Below, in pieces: positions 34,475-48,190 of a DNA stretch of 64,000 bases; position 1 is the stretch's first letter, and each line of letters begins with the position of its first letter. The stretch is from assembly GCA_021234155.1 (NCBI GenBank), contig JAJEKV010000018.1:17365415-17429414 (forward strand), read 5' to 3'. Under the pieces are notes generated by a model. That model had not been told where the DNA came from, searched no databases, and saw nothing but the letters and a program-made list of their open reading frames with translations. Source of the stretch: Isoetes taiwanensis. Lineage: Eukaryota; Streptophyta; Lycopodiopsida; Isoetales; Isoetaceae. The position numbers were made by a program, and so were the translations under genes.

Positions 34475-35464
34475 GTCAATGCCGGAGGGGCTACTACCGA
34501 GATATGTTTGACTCACGGGGGTCACTATCGCCAGCAGTCTTGAGGTGGGAGGGTGAAGTGCACGAGGAATGCACACGGGGAGAAGTATAGTGGATTATGT
34601 GATAATGAATGGCGGAAGAACAGAGAGATAGTATGTGGGTTCATGCTCCTAGAATGGCCGATCGGGAAAAGAGAGAGCCATAGACCCATATAGCTGACAT
34701 TTACGGGGAATGAACACACCTCGAGCGACAGACAACAAGAAACAGAGGAAGTTAATGGGAAATTGAAAATACAGTTTCAAGAGAAGCATGTAGATGTATT
34801 TGTACAGTATATCAAAGAAGAAATGGGAAAATGGAATTGGGATCTGCAGGTAAGGGCGAAAATGGGGACATGCTTAATGATATAACAGTGAAAGTAGCAA
34901 CGGAAGTGTTCGGAAAGAGAAGAAGAAAAAAGGGGAAGGATGCATTCAAGGCCTCGAGTTGGTATGACGATGAGTGTAGAGAACAGAAAAGAAAGGTCAT
35001 AGAGCAGAGAGGGAGAGAGACATATCAAATCGAGAAAACGGTGTATCTGAAGATGCTGAAGGCAAAAGAGAAATAAAAACTTGGTACAAAGACACTAGTG
35101 GGGATCAAGCTAAACAAAAAAACCCCCCGAAAGTGCCGGAAAGGATTTAAAAGGGAAAGGACAAAGGGAATCAGACAAATGGTAGCACCAAGGCGATATT
35201 GGGGCAGGCGAGTGGGAGATATACTGGAAAAACTGTATAAGGCCGGAACATCTCGGCACCAATACCAGAGTTACAAGGGATGTACAAACCGTGTTTTAGC
35301 ACACAGGAAGTGATGATGACACTAAATAGAATGGCAAATAACAAAGCCCCGAGACCTATATGGGTTAACGGTGGAATTATTAAAATCTTGCGAATCTGAC
35401 AATAGTCAAGCGGTGGCAGATATATTCAACGGCATCATACACACAGGACTCCCGGATGGGCGAT

Positions 35465-36322
35465 AAGCGTGGTGATACCCCTACACAAGGGAGGGAGCAG
35501 ACAGGAACCTGGAAATTACAGAACCATAATGGTGAGTTCCATTTTGCAAAATGGTTTAGTTTTAGACAATAAAATGAAGCAATGGGCAAAGGGAGGGAAC
35601 CGGAGAAACCTGAGGGACGAGGCGGGGTTGGTAGGAACACTCAACCATGGATCACCTAGTGACCCTCGGGATATTGGTAGAAACGGAATAGAAACCCGGG
35701 GAAGAAAGTAATATGTTGCTTTGTGGACTTCGGAAAGCTTTTGACCACGGTCCCAAGGGAAAAACTAATACAAAGGCTTATAGATATCACGAGGCACCAA
35801 AGGATATGGTAGGGGCAATTGCAAGCAATGTACTATAATGTGTATGCAAAATGGAAGAAGAAAGGAAAGCAATAGATTGTGACGGGGAGTCAAAGCGGGG
35901 ATGCCCATTATCCCCTGCTTGTTGAATATACATAGATGCACTACGAGGATTTCATATCGAACGACAAGGGGCGAAGACGCTCCCATACTAGGGGACACCA
36001 AAGTACCCATCATGTTATATGAGATGACTGAGCATGATGGCCACAAAAACAAGGGAATGCCGAGGGTTACTAAAAGCGTTTGGAAAGCTTCATAAAAAAG
36101 ACAGGGTTGGGATTAACCTCCACGAAAACCAAAATAGTCTTTTTCGGTCACAGGAATAGACACAAACCGTTTAGATATTTGGGAATGGATTTAGAGGAAT
36201 CAACAGAATACAGATATCTGGGATACGACACACACGGCACAGGGAAATGGGCTAAAGGGGCAGATACAAGATTCCAAACAGCCATCGGGAGTTACTACAA
36301 TATGAATTTTTTTTTGCAATAA
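35465..36322 (+). pseudogene. LINE reverse transcriptase fragments
   Basis: VIPLHKGGSRQ..NYRTIMVSS at about 35,470-35,540, a CFVDF-then-KAFD block at about 35,714-35,745, GV.QGCP-like sequence at about 35,888, and YRYLGYDTHGTGKW at about 36,210. These are RT blocks in the right order, but in several frames and with the catalytic YADD box not recognisable. Confidence 0.7.
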
Positions 36323-37433
36323 AAGCAGAATAATAAATTGGGAAATCAAATGCTATTTGTTCAAGTAGCGCAGTGGTCGCAACCACACAACTATATGAGG
36401 GCGGGAGGCACGGGGGCCCAGGGACTGAGAAAAAGAAATGGGAGAAGCAGGAAGGAATATTCAGGCAATGGCATAAGCAGGAATTCAAGTTGAGGACGAA
36501 TACACCACAAACAACCATAGTATATGAGACGGGGCAGAAACCAATGGAAGTGAGGGCGTGGAAAAAGACCATCAGATATCTCATAAGAAACAATGCAGGT
36601 GGGAAACCGAATAAGTTATCAAATATCAGCGAAAGCCCATATAATCAAAGAGCCCGCGGTTGGTTTAGGGATGTAGCGGTATGGACAAGAAAAAATGGGA
36701 TGAATCTGGCGAATTGATTAGTGAAGGAAAATGGAATGATGAATGGGCAAACAAAGCTACCCTAAGCCACCAAAAAACACAGGGGCCTAAGACAATCGGC
36801 TTATGATGATTCAACCCGAAAACGGCGGATAGGACAGCAAATGTATCAAAGGATAATTTACTAGGAAAAGCCGGGAAGGATGTCCTAGCAAGATTTAGAA
36901 TGGGAAGTCATGACCTAAGAATTGAAAAAGGACGGATGGCGGAGAATAGAGAAAAGATGATCGGATATGTAGAATCAGAATAGCGGGAAGTGGAAGATGA
37001 AAATCATATGCTAAACGAATGCCCAATATATGAGGACATCAGGAACAAGTACAGAAATGTAAGATGGGGTCAGCCTGTACACACCTTGACGGCAAGGATA
37101 GAGAAAAATGAGGGATCCGCAGACATAATCACGGAAAATGAGCGGCAAGACACCGAAGTACATAAAAAAAAAAGGGCTTCGTTATGAACCTACCAGAGAG
37201 GCGCACCATACACGCCCGAGAAATGCTTCACTCAAAGTCGATTGATAACGACGATCAGGTGCCACGCCTTGAAGCCGCATCCAAAGCCAGGGTGGCGGGT
37301 ATTAATAGAGAAAAGTGAAGCCTTCAGAAAAGGCTACATTGTAAACTAGCATGATGTGCGAGTAGCACCCATCAGGGAGCTCGCCCATGCTACATAAGTC
37401 CACGGGCCTCAGGGCACAAGGGACAATAATGTA

Positions 37434-37461
37434 TCTATCTAATCTATCTATCTATCTATTA
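37434..37461 (+). repeat. (TATC)n tail of the family C LINE
   Basis: A short tandem repeat that directly follows the GC-rich 3' end of the LINE, in place of a poly(A) tail. Confidence 0.85.
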
Positions 37462-38680
37462 TAAAAGGAAGATGCAAACCCAAGTTCAAACAAGGAGGAT
37501 ACGAAAAATATGTAGCACGGGTGTAGAGAAGGATCTGAACCCAAGTTTCTACAGTAATAACGAGGCACTGCAATGCAATTGAATACTCACAATTATAAAC
37601 TAGCAGATACATGTGGCGGAATCATACCTGCAACTGCATGTTGTATAATAATGGAGCAGTGCTGGCAAATCCCGATAACTACTTTGTCATATGGAAAAGA
37701 AACCATTCACGTAATAGTCACAGAAAATTGGACAATTGACATGGTTCGTAATGCTCAAACTTAAGCGTAACAAAAGGTTCCATGGCAAACATTAGTACAA
37801 GACCATGTTAAATATCATTGAAAAAATTGGTAATAGTCTAAACTTCCCATATGAACTTTAGCTTGAGGCATTGTGATGCAAAATGGAATCTGGATATTGC
37901 ATCCAATGTATTCATCACCAGGGCATAGAAACTAAGAATAAGGAACTATAAAATTGAGAAGCAACTTTAGCAAGCAAAAGAACAGGCATGATCAATGTAA
38001 GTAGAAATAAACTAGAACTTTCGAAATGCCGACCATGCCTAATAAGATGAGCAATAAAAAACTTGTCAAAAAAATCCTTAGGAACTAATTGTCAGAAACC
38101 TAGAAAAATACATGGGGCTATGTACAACATGAAAATAAAAGGGGGGCATGGCAGAAGACGAGATGGAGCAAAAAACAACATGAAGACCTGAAATGGAAAA
38201 GGCAAACTAGAATCAAGTAATCGGTAGAAGAAAAAGACGTGATTAACAAAGACAAAATCGATAATGGAATTCTAGACAAAGAGCAACAGAGAAAAAGGAA
38301 TAAAAGACCAAAACAAACAAAGAACAATGTGGCAACAACAAGGAATAAAATGGGAACTATTGAACTCAAGGGAGCAACCGCAACCAAACGAGAAATGTGA
38401 ATAATAGCTAAATGTAAAACTGTCAAGTGCGCAATGCCAGACTGATAAAATGTGGCAGGGCTAGACACAGGGAGTAATACATCAAAAATGCCAATAAGAT
38501 AATGCAAGACTTAATTTATAAGTAAGAGCACATACAAAATGCTCATCCAATACCCATAAAAATGAACTCCATAGCAAACAATACGCAAATAAACAAAAAC
38601 AACTACAACTCCAAGTGAAAAAAAAATGAAAACACATGCCAAATAACAGATAGAACTAATAGACAACCTAGAAGCACAAG
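37462..38680. other. non-coding A-rich stretch
   Basis: A-rich plus strand without a supported gene or repeat. Confidence 0.5.
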
Positions 38681-38689
38681 TGATCACCT

Positions 38690-40029
38690 ATAGAAAGTGC
38701 CTCTTCCCAATGGATATCCCATCTATGGAACCCAGCTTCACATCATCAAACCATCCCTTTTTACGTACTAAACCTGAATGCTCTTCGGTGTGTTAGAGAG
38801 GTGTCATTTTTAGTCTTACCATACGTAGGTAATATTTACATCTGAGAATGGCTTCTCCTTCAAGTGGCATGAACCCGCTTTGGCCAACATCATCGGATAT
38901 GGTGTTTGTGATTTGACTCCTAATTCGTGTCTCAAAAATTTATGTAACACTTGCTCAATGTCATCCCACAACCCTTGAGGAAGACTTGGCCCCCATATCT
39001 CACATCCATATAATATCACAGTCTGCACTAAGGATTCAAAAAGCCTAACCTTAAGATGCCATGACCATACATGCGCTTGCGTGCACATACTCTGTAACGC
39101 ATACAATGCTTTTTGCCCACCATTAACTCGTTGTGCAATACACTGATTCCATCTGTGGTTTCTACTAAACTCCAGCCCTAGATATTTATATGACTCACAC
39201 GTATCAACCATATTTCCTTTATATGTGAAATGCCCATGCTTAAGTGCTCCTACTGTCATCATCTTCGTCTTTTCTAAGTTCACTTGCATGTCTGTAACAT
39301 CACAAAAGCGTGACAATCCATCCAAATGTTTTTGCATATGCTCTTTCGAGCATGCAAAAATAACAACATCGTCAGCATACATCAATAATTGGATCACATA
39401 TCCATGTATTTCCATACCTCCAGGACAATTTTCATGCAGCCAATCTTCCAAGCTATCAATAAACACACCAAAAAGCGTTGGCAAGAGTGGGCATCCCTGC
39501 TTCACCCCCTTGTTACTTTCGATGTGGCTAAAAGAACCGGGTGTAGACAGCTGTACCAACACTTTGTCATACAAAATACAGGTTGCATCCCGTAGTTCTG
39601 ATGGGACCTGTAATTTTTCCATTCTTTCCCATAGTTTCCTTCGCGGGACTCTGTCAAAAGCTTTCTTAAAATCCACAAAGAGCACATATACGGGTTTCTT
39701 GGTTCCTTTAACAGCATCAAATATTATTTTTAACACAAGAAGGTGATCTAGAGTGGACCTCCCTGCTCTAAAACCAGCCTGACTCTCTGCGCGCTTATCA
39801 TTTTCTTCAGCCCATTTGCTGATTTTCTTCTCCAAAATGGTTGCCAATAGCTTTGAAAATAGACTGCTGACCATAATGGTCCTATAATTACTCACATACT
39901 AGTTTGATCCACCTTTATGGATTGGCACAATTCTGTTTAACTGCCATTCTAATGGAAGACCTTCTCTCATGATTTGCAGAGAGGAGCTTAGCAATGATTT
40001 GATGGATGGAGTTTCCTGCCCATTTTAAG
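38690..40029 (-). mobile_element. non-LTR retrotransposon (LINE), family B, RT-bearing fragment
   Basis: A minus-strand LINE fragment whose readable part starts with IVPIHKGG (about 39,930) and goes through a complete RT into the connection domain. No 3' tail was found at its left end, and its right end meets a long microsatellite at 40,030. It is closely similar in sequence to the split LINE at 40,189-41,241/47,903-48,190 and to 48,190-50,065. Confidence 0.85.
38816..39895 (-). pseudogene. LINE reverse transcriptase, long open frame
   Basis: A 359-codon frame with all RT blocks: NYRTIMVSSLFSKLLATILE, SQAGFRAGRSTLDHLLVLK, VLFVDFKKAFDRVPRRKLWE (motif A), GVKQGCPLLPTLFGVFID, LLMYADDVVIF (motif C, catalytic YADD), VNLEKTKMM, SYKYLGLEFSRNHRW and LYGCEIWGPSLPQGLWD. 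Both catalytic sites are intact, so this is the best preserved family B RT in the window. The frame starts inside the domain, because HKGGSN upstream is followed by a stop. It also ends at 38,816 without the C-terminal Cys/His region, so the element is not functional. Confidence 0.9.
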
Positions 40030-41241
<1,212 letters not shown>

Positions 41242-41768
41242 TTTTTTTGATTGAAGGCATAAAGTATAAGTTAACAAAAGTGGTACTTTTTTTGAAGGGA
41301 AGTATAACCCTAATAGAATAAATAAAAGTGCGGTTGGAAAATAGTAATAGTAACCAAGATAAGATAGAGTATGAGCTAGAATCTAGCCCCATTGCCAAAT
41401 ATAAAACTGTTGTGATCTAGAAGTGTGATCCGAGGTTAGTGTTGGTGGGCTTCACGCCTCCGCCTCGACCATAACGTGAGAGCAAAAGCGAGAAGGGACA
41501 CATGCGGGGATTACGCTTTGGCCATATTAAACCGGCCCTTACTATCTTTTGCCTCCTGAGCATTCCTCTTCTTGCATTATAATTCTGGTCCACGGCTTGA
41601 TGGGGCGAGAGGCGGGGTTGGTCATGGCCGTATATATTCGGAGGACCAAACACTTTGATCCATTGTTGATTTGCCACTGGGTCGATCTTTTTCCATTTGA
41701 GTTTACGCACCAACACAAAGATAATCCCTGTAAAATCAGAAACAAAGATGTCAGACTCATGTTTAGTT

Positions 41769-43706
41769 CTATGCAGCAGCAGTAATCCATTTAATGTCAT
41801 ATTCGGTTTGCTTGATGATGGCCTCAGGATGAGTAATATCGCAGTTGAATATGAAGTTGTTTCTTCCCTTCCAAATTCGCCACAGAAGGATGTAGATCCT
41901 CCAGTCGTTGGGGTTATTTGGTAGAAAAAACTCTATCGGGTCAAGAGAGTTAAGATCGTAACCAAAGATGGTGGAGGCTAACTCCAGGATCCATTCCGAC
42001 CAGATGCATGATTTAAACAAGTGCTCCTCATCCTCCCTAGAATTAAGGCACCTGGGACAGGCATCCGAATCTGACATTTGGATCTTGTGCCTTTTGTGAT
42101 TAGTGGCTAGAGCTTTGTGCCAAAGCTGCCACATGAAAGATTTCACTTTAGGAGGGATTGGGCTCGACCACATGAACTTTAGATTCCTTGTGCATCTGTC
42201 CTCCTCAGTTTGCCATTTGGTATGGATGGAGAGCCTTTGACCTCTCATCAGATACTTGTAAGCTGATTTAACCTTGAAACCCGTAGTTCCATTATGAGTC
42301 CAGTTCTGATCATCATCATCAATCCATCTTCCTTGAGAGAGCACTTGATATATGTTGTTGTATAGAATCTCGGTATCCATTCCTTCACCGGCCAAAACAG
42401 AGTGTTGAAAAGGGATAATCCCTTGGTCATTAAACATATCTCTGATGAAAATAATGCCTTTACTTCCCCATAACCTCGCCTGCTCCGGGAAGTGACAGGC
42501 TAAACATAAAGAAGAGTCATTGGTTAGGAGCCCCGGGTTCCAGAAGATGGATTGATCCATGGATAGGCTCTCTTTCCAGGTAAACATTCCCTTGACTAGG
42601 TTCCAAGCTCTAATCCATTTCTTTATAAGACCAGGGACAGAATTAGGAACAGTGAAGGGGAAATGAATCGAATGGGGTAAAATCAGATTTAACTTTCTCC
42701 ATCCATAGGATAGGCATTTGCTTAAATAATGTCTGATGATAATGGAGATTGGATGATTGATCATGTTATAAGCTGCCTTATACAAGTATTTGGCAGCAAG
42801 AGCTACCCCCTGCTTCTCAATGTTAATCACTCCAAGTCCCCCAAGATTCTTGCTTTTGCAACACTCATCCATGGCTACTGGAGTCCAACACCTTCTATTC
42901 TGACCACAAGATATAAATCTCCCAATTATGCTCTGTAATTTGGACGTTACTTTCTTCGGAGCAAGGATGACAGAGGATTGATAGACATGAGAGGAGGAAA
43001 TAACAAAGTTAGCAATAATTGCCCTTCCCTGCTTAGAGATATACTTGGAATTTAGGCTGTCCACCTTTTTCTGGAATTTCTCTATGATCTCAGACCAGAT
43101 ATCAGAGGGAGTACCTTTCAGGGCAAGAATGCCTAAAACTTTAGAAGAGGTGGTAGGGAGGATATACTTACAGCCCAAGAGAGCAGCCGTTTGCTCTCCT
43201 TTTACCTGGTCTCTGGCCACCACTTTCGATTTGATAGGGTTGATCTTACAGCCTGAGGCTTCTCCAAAATTCTCCAGAATACTTTGGGTGTTGGTGATGG
43301 ATCTGTTGTCCATCGAGACTAGCAGGAATGTATCATCTGCAAAATGACCATTTAAGATTTGATCCATTTCTCCGTTGTTGGGAAGGGTGAGACCTTGGAT
43401 CACATTAGTTCTCTTCGCCTCTTCCAATTTACCATGAAGAGCCTCCATCACAATGAGAAAAAGAAAAGGGGCTAATGGGCACCCCTGCTTCACACCTCTT
43501 TGCAGAGGGAAGAAGGGGCCGCATTCCCCATTGATCAAAACAGAGGATCTGGAATTGGATAGAATTGCTTGAAATAAAAGAATTACCTCATCCAGAAAAC
43601 CCCAAGGCTTTTGCGGCATTTGAGCAGGAAATCCCAACTTAAAGGCAAGGCGATTAGGTCTTAGCCCAATTAAGGCTTTGGTGATGTCCGGCTTAATTAA
43701 AGGCAA
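41769..43706 (-). pseudogene. L1 ORF2: reverse transcriptase and zf-RVT region
   Basis: A 645-codon frame with GVKQGCPLAPFLFLIVMEAL (about residue 70), the catalytic HFADDTFLLV (about 124), GCKINPIKSK, KVLGI, and the long connection with GGLGVINIEKQGVALAAKYL. At the end (about residues 500-600) it has KVKSFMWQLWHKALATN and the CPRC..EDEEHLFKSC zinc-binding module typical of plant L1 ORF2. Motif A is damaged: DITKALIGL replaces the usual D(I/M)xKAFD, next to a small local duplication. The polypeptide would reverse-transcribe L1 RNA at a nicked target. The frame is continuous with the 43,802-44,050 frame only across frameshifts. Confidence 0.9.
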
Positions 43707-43801
43707 TATCGATTAGAGTCTTTAGCCCAATTAAGCCCCAACATAGTTCGAAATTGACCACATTGTCCAAGATGAATATGTCTTTCGGATATGTCGTGAC
43801 T

Positions 43802-44050
43802 TTATAGTTTGAACTCATTGGCTAAATTAACAATCTTTGTCCCTAAAATAGGCCAAACCTTGATGAAGAATTCGATTGGGAGTCCATCCGGGCCAGGGCT
43901 CTTTCCCTTCTCCATTTCTTTAGCAATTTGGAAGAGCTCCTCTTTGGAGAAGGGTAATTCAATGCTAGAGTTGTCCTCCATACTAACTTTTGGTTGGAGG
44001 TTGATAAACCTATTCATGATATCACAGGGTTTGTCATGATTGGTCCCCAT
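43802..44050 (-). pseudogene. L1 ORF2: start of the RT domain
   Basis: Contains FSKEELFQIAKEMEKGKSPG and GPDGLPIEFFIKVW, the block (K.PGPDGLP..F) that precedes the RT fingers in plant LINEs. The frame stops at 43,802. The sequence between it and the main RT frame (43,707-43,801) is rearranged. Confidence 0.9.
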
Positions 44051-44508
44051 TATCTTTTTAAAATGATCAGCAGCCGCTTCTTTGATCTGATTTTCATCAG
44101 AGATTTCTTCATCCCCAACTCTTACTTGAATATATGGTTCCTCTTGATTACGCCTTTAGCCTTTACAAAAAAAATTTGGAGCTACTCCTCCTCGTCATGT
44201 TTGATCTCACGATCTTTGCCTTAAGCTTCCATCCTTCAACAATTTTGATTTCTTCTTTCTCAATTTTAAGCTCTCGATATTGTCTTTGTTCCCTCCGGGG
44301 CATTAGGGGAGACTATCCCTCAGTTTTGGAGGAGGCTAGCTTACTAAGATGAACTTTTTTTTCCCCATTCCTTGAGCCACTTCTTTGTAGCCTTTGCCAC
44401 TTGGATCCACCAATACATCGGCCGATTGACCATTAGGCTTGGGGAGATTGCGTAAAACTTCTGAAACTTACCCATAAAGTCTTCGTGGTCCGGGAGGCTG
44501 GTATTGAG

Positions 44509-45006
44509 CTAAAAGTAAGTTTTCCTTTTCTTGTTAGACTGGTAGGTAGGCATGATCCTCAACTGTTGAGGGAAATGATCTGAGAGAGTGTACCCTTCCA
44601 GGTTGCTTATTCTGCTGCTGTGGTTCCAAAGATTCTCAGAAAGGTAATACCTGTCATGAAGACATAGGGTAGGGTCTGCCCTTTTGTCAGTCCAGCTATA
44701 GGAGTTTGGCTTAGTTCTGGCCAGAGTAAGGTTATGGCTCCTAGTGAGGTCCAGCCAAGCATCCTTCTCATTCCTGCCCAGAGGTCTGAAATTCTTATTT
44801 TTCATGAAACTGTTAGTCACCATGTTAAGATCACCACCTAAAATACATTCATCAAACTCTAAATTATCTAAACTAATTTTCACCTTCTTCCAAACATCTA
44901 CTCTTTCTAAAGGATTATTGAAAGCATAAATATTTACCAGGGCAAGCCTAATTCTGAAAATGGTACAAAGGAGGATCTGCCATCTGCCATTCCTACTATT
45001 AATCAT
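44509..45006 (-). pseudogene. L1 ORF2: AP endonuclease domain, C-terminal half
   Basis: Shows LVNIYAFNNPLERVDVWKKV, CILGGDLNMV (catalytic GDxN block), NSYSWTDKRADPTLCLHDRY and YTLSDHFPQ (the SDH block) in endonuclease order. The N-terminal part lies at 45,006-45,250 in other frames. This domain nicks the genomic target. The frame ends before the RT because of stops at about 44,500. Confidence 0.9.
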
Positions 45007-46690
45007 ATAAATATCAGAGATGTTAAGATGATTTTTCCAGGCTATCGCAATGCCACCAGAAGATTCATTAGCAGGGATTGGCCATATACTATAATTGGGG
45101 GAGAGCTCTACTTAAATTTCTCTCATAATCGAGTCATGCAATTTATGTTCTGTAAGAAGAGAATATCGAGGGGTTAAGGGATGAGAGGCATACCTTGGTC
45201 TTTTATCTTTTAATAATCTTTGTTGATACCACGGAGGTTCAGGTAACACAATTGATCTCTTTATCCATTAATACCTATATCTTCCTAGGACCATCCCTGC
45301 TTGAATGGTTTGTTTCCTTGGACTAGATCTGCTAGGGCCAGAATAGGACTTTTTCTTACCTCTGCTTTTTTTTTTCACGATTAGCGATATTCCGGCTTTG
45401 TGTCTTCAATGTGCGGATCATTCCTTTGAGTTTCCCACAGAGTATCAGCCTCATTCCCTGTTGAGTGGAGTCAAGATTTTTGGGAAAAGTAAAGACTAAG
45501 TCCCCTGTGTCAATTCTCACTGAAAGGTTAATATTCTTGATAAGGAATGTCATCTTGAATTTTAATTTTAGGAAAGTGGTCATCACAATGCTTTCTTTGA
45601 TCAGGAATGATCAGAGTTTGTTTGGTATCAGAGTTATCCTCGATCTTATTGGGCACAGTATTATCCTTTTTATTAGCTTTCGAGATCCAAACCTGTTTAG
45701 GAATTTGGTTCGAGATTGCTTCAGGTTCTTGGATCGGCCATTTAGAGTAATTGATGGTAAGGTCCAGGAACTCATCAGCCTTGACTCTGACTTTAATATT
45801 CCTCTTCCATTCAGAGTTAATTTTCTTAGATATGCATCTTAGAAGGAAGTTAGTTTGGGGAATAGTGATTTGAGGACCTCCCCTAAAGATTCACAAATGG
45901 CATTCGGGATGGGATCTGGTCCAAAAATTTGGGGGAGATTTGGGAAAGATAACCATGTAGAAGTCGGATCTCCTCCGTTGTTCTGGAATGAAATTGGGAG
46001 ACCAATTCATTAAGTAGAAGGGAGCATTGTTGATGAAGTCCAGCTTCCTCCTCGGAATTTGCTGGCCGACGGATCTCGCCCCTACAAACAATACGGAAGG
46101 TCTTCTTATCTAACACGAGGATAGAAAGGATTGGGATATGTTGGGATTTAGTAATCCAGTTCTTAATTTCCCTTGATTAGGGCATATCTTGGTGAAATGT
46201 ACAAGAATAGCATTCCTGGAAAACAAGTCAGTTGCAGAAGAGTCCGAAACAACAAGCAAATCTATAAAATCCCCCCTAACTGTATTCTGGTTCCCTAAGT
46301 TAGTCGGTTGAGAAACAGAACCAGAAATATTATCCTTCATAAGAATATTTTTATAAGAGGGATAGAAGGTGGACCTTTGATCTTGTCGTTCTTCCGGGTC
46401 TGAGGGGATGGAGTTGCTAATTTTGTTTTCTCCAATCTTAGTTTTCGGCACATTTAGCGCTGATAGCCCGGATTTCCTCGCAATTCCCGCAATCACATGA
46501 GTTCACCTCATCCGGATTAAAGAATCGGTTTGAGTCCTTGATATTGCATGTTTTCGCTGATTTCTTGCCTCTTAAGCGATATACCTCGAGGGATGTTGAG
46601 ATGCCTTCCAATGGTTCTTTCGGCCGCGAGTTTGCCTAAAGATTTTCTGTGCCTTTCAATCACATTGTCTTGACTTCTTCCCATCTCTTT

Positions 46691-47167
46691 TTATGAGCCG
46701 ATGCTAGCATTGGACGATTCTCTCAACCCATCCCATTGAATGATCAGATTTTTAACCTTTGCCAGCATCTCATCCATGTATGCCCTGAAGATACTGTTCT
46801 TGAGGCTGCAGCAGTCTGTTTCTGTGTGCCCCTGTTTGACCGTAATCAACTTATAAAGAGTGTTGTCGAGTTCTTGCATGTATCTGAATGTATTCCACAC
46901 CCAATCCCTATCATTGGCTCTTCCATTCATATAGTCTTTGTCAATAGTCTCCAGTTTCTCCTTGCATGCCAGTATGCCAATTTCTTCATGTACCCCCATG
47001 CAGAATGATGCTGCCTTCTGCTGGTCTTTTATGATTTCTAGCCCCATATACAGCTCCTTCAAGATTCCCCAAGCCTTGTCGTTCTTGCTGTCCAGCCAGA
47101 AGATCTGGTTCCACTCGTCATCCTCCTTACTGCTGCGCGGAATAGAAGTGCTTGCCTTGGTTCTCAT
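46691..47167 (-). pseudogene. L1 ORF1-like frame, N-terminal
   Basis: A 158-codon frame starting MRTKASTSIPRSSKEDDEWN. It is charged and probably helical, with ELYMGLEIIKDQQKAASF and DEMLAKVKNLIIQWDGLRES. It lies where L1 ORF1, the RNA-binding Gag-like protein, is expected. I see no RNA-recognition motif in it. A second frame (46,110-46,496) begins just after a CDCGNCEEIRAISAKC cluster, which may be a zinc-binding part of the same protein. Confidence 0.55.
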
Positions 47168-47902
47168 GGTTGAAGCTCTTCAGAGACGAAGGAAATTTTT
47201 GATTCGGAAGAAAGCAACCGTTATCAGGCTGCAGACCTTTCCCCTTCACTTTTTCCCTCCAGAAAGGGGATAACTGCCAATGATAACTCCTTTCCCTTCC
47301 CAAGAAGAATCTCGCCTAAGATATGACTAGCCGTACACAGAAGCCACAGAGAATGCAGATCCTAAAGAACTAAACCTGACCCTACCCTGACAGACCCCGT
47401 AGAACTGGCACGGGGCCCAAGAAAACCACTAATTGGATACTAGGAACCTCCACACCACCGTATCGAGATCACTGATGTGTTGGGATGGCTGGAGGTCGAA
47501 GAATGTCGCCCAGTGGAATATAGGTTCGATCCCAAATTCAATAGGGGCGCTCATAGTGAAGAGATTTCGTTCAAATCTGTTACCCAGGGCCACGTACGGC
47601 TGAGAATTGTGAGCTGTAACTCTCAAAGAGCCTGATCTATCAAAACAAAGAATACATAGGAAGAACGAACTAACACCAAATCTGCAAAAGCCAATTCTAG
47701 ATTGAGAATCTACTGCACTGGAAATCAAATTTTCTATAACTACTACGGCATCCTGCAATTCCAGGGGGATGATAGAGATTCCCAACCCCTGGAGAACAGC
47801 TTCAAGCAAAGCCTCATCCATCGGGGTTGGGAGGTTCTCCCTGGAGCCAGGCGCTCGGTTCGAAGCGCTCAACGTTCATTTTTTTCCAAATTATCGCGAT
47901 TC

Positions 47903-48190
47903 GGTCCTGTCTATTGTCAATCCCAAATACTTGTATGCATCACATGTGTCCACAACCTTACCTTTATATCTAAATTGATAGTCCTGTTTGAGAGCCCCAA
48001 CCATCATAATCTTGCTCTTCTCTAGCTTTGCCATTCACTTTGCAAAAGCTAGCCGGCGAGTTTAAGCGTTGCTGCATGTGATCGTGTGCGCGCGCAAAAA
48101 TGACATCATCAGCATACAAGAGCAATTATATAACATAGCCATTTAGTGTTGTTCCACCTCCCCCATGATATCTGAGCCAATCCTCTACAA
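47903..48190 (-). mobile_element. 5' part of the family B LINE split by the L1
   Basis: On the minus strand it reads EDWLRYHGGG, LLLYADDVIFAR (catalytic box) and DAYKYLGL, matching positions 39,180-39,440 of the family B RT. It stops at the L1 target duplication (47,903-47,917). At its right end (about 48,190) it meets a plus-strand LINE. Confidence 0.8.

Larger units (their letters stand above)
33960..37461 (+). mobile_element. non-LTR retrotransposon (LINE), family C, decayed
   Basis: Order on the plus strand: endonuclease-like frame (34,043-34,474), RT fragments (about 35,465-36,300), a C-terminal region with a Cys/His cluster (about 36,985-37,055) and a 3' end with CCACGGGCCTCAGGGCACAA followed by a (TATC)n tail. 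Almost every domain is cut by frameshifts. The 5' boundary is uncertain and may lie as far up as about 32,070, upstream of the 155-bp repeats. Confidence 0.8.
41242..47902 (-). mobile_element. near full-length L1-type plant LINE (6.66 kb)
   Basis: Bounded by 15/16-bp target duplications. The minus-strand 3' end is a short A run (41,241-41,248). Order on the minus strand: 5' leader, ORF1-like region (47,167 to about 45,360), endonuclease (45,006-44,509), RT (44,050-41,769) with a C-terminal zinc-binding module, then a 3' UTR of about 0.5 kb. It differs from the other LINEs in the window by having a poly(A) tail and an FADD active site. A few frameshifts interrupt ORF2. It inserted into an older LINE of the same orientation. 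Confidence 0.92.

Noticed and set aside
39225-39746. Plus-strand 173-codon frame
   Set aside because: Shadow of the minus-strand LINE reverse transcriptase.
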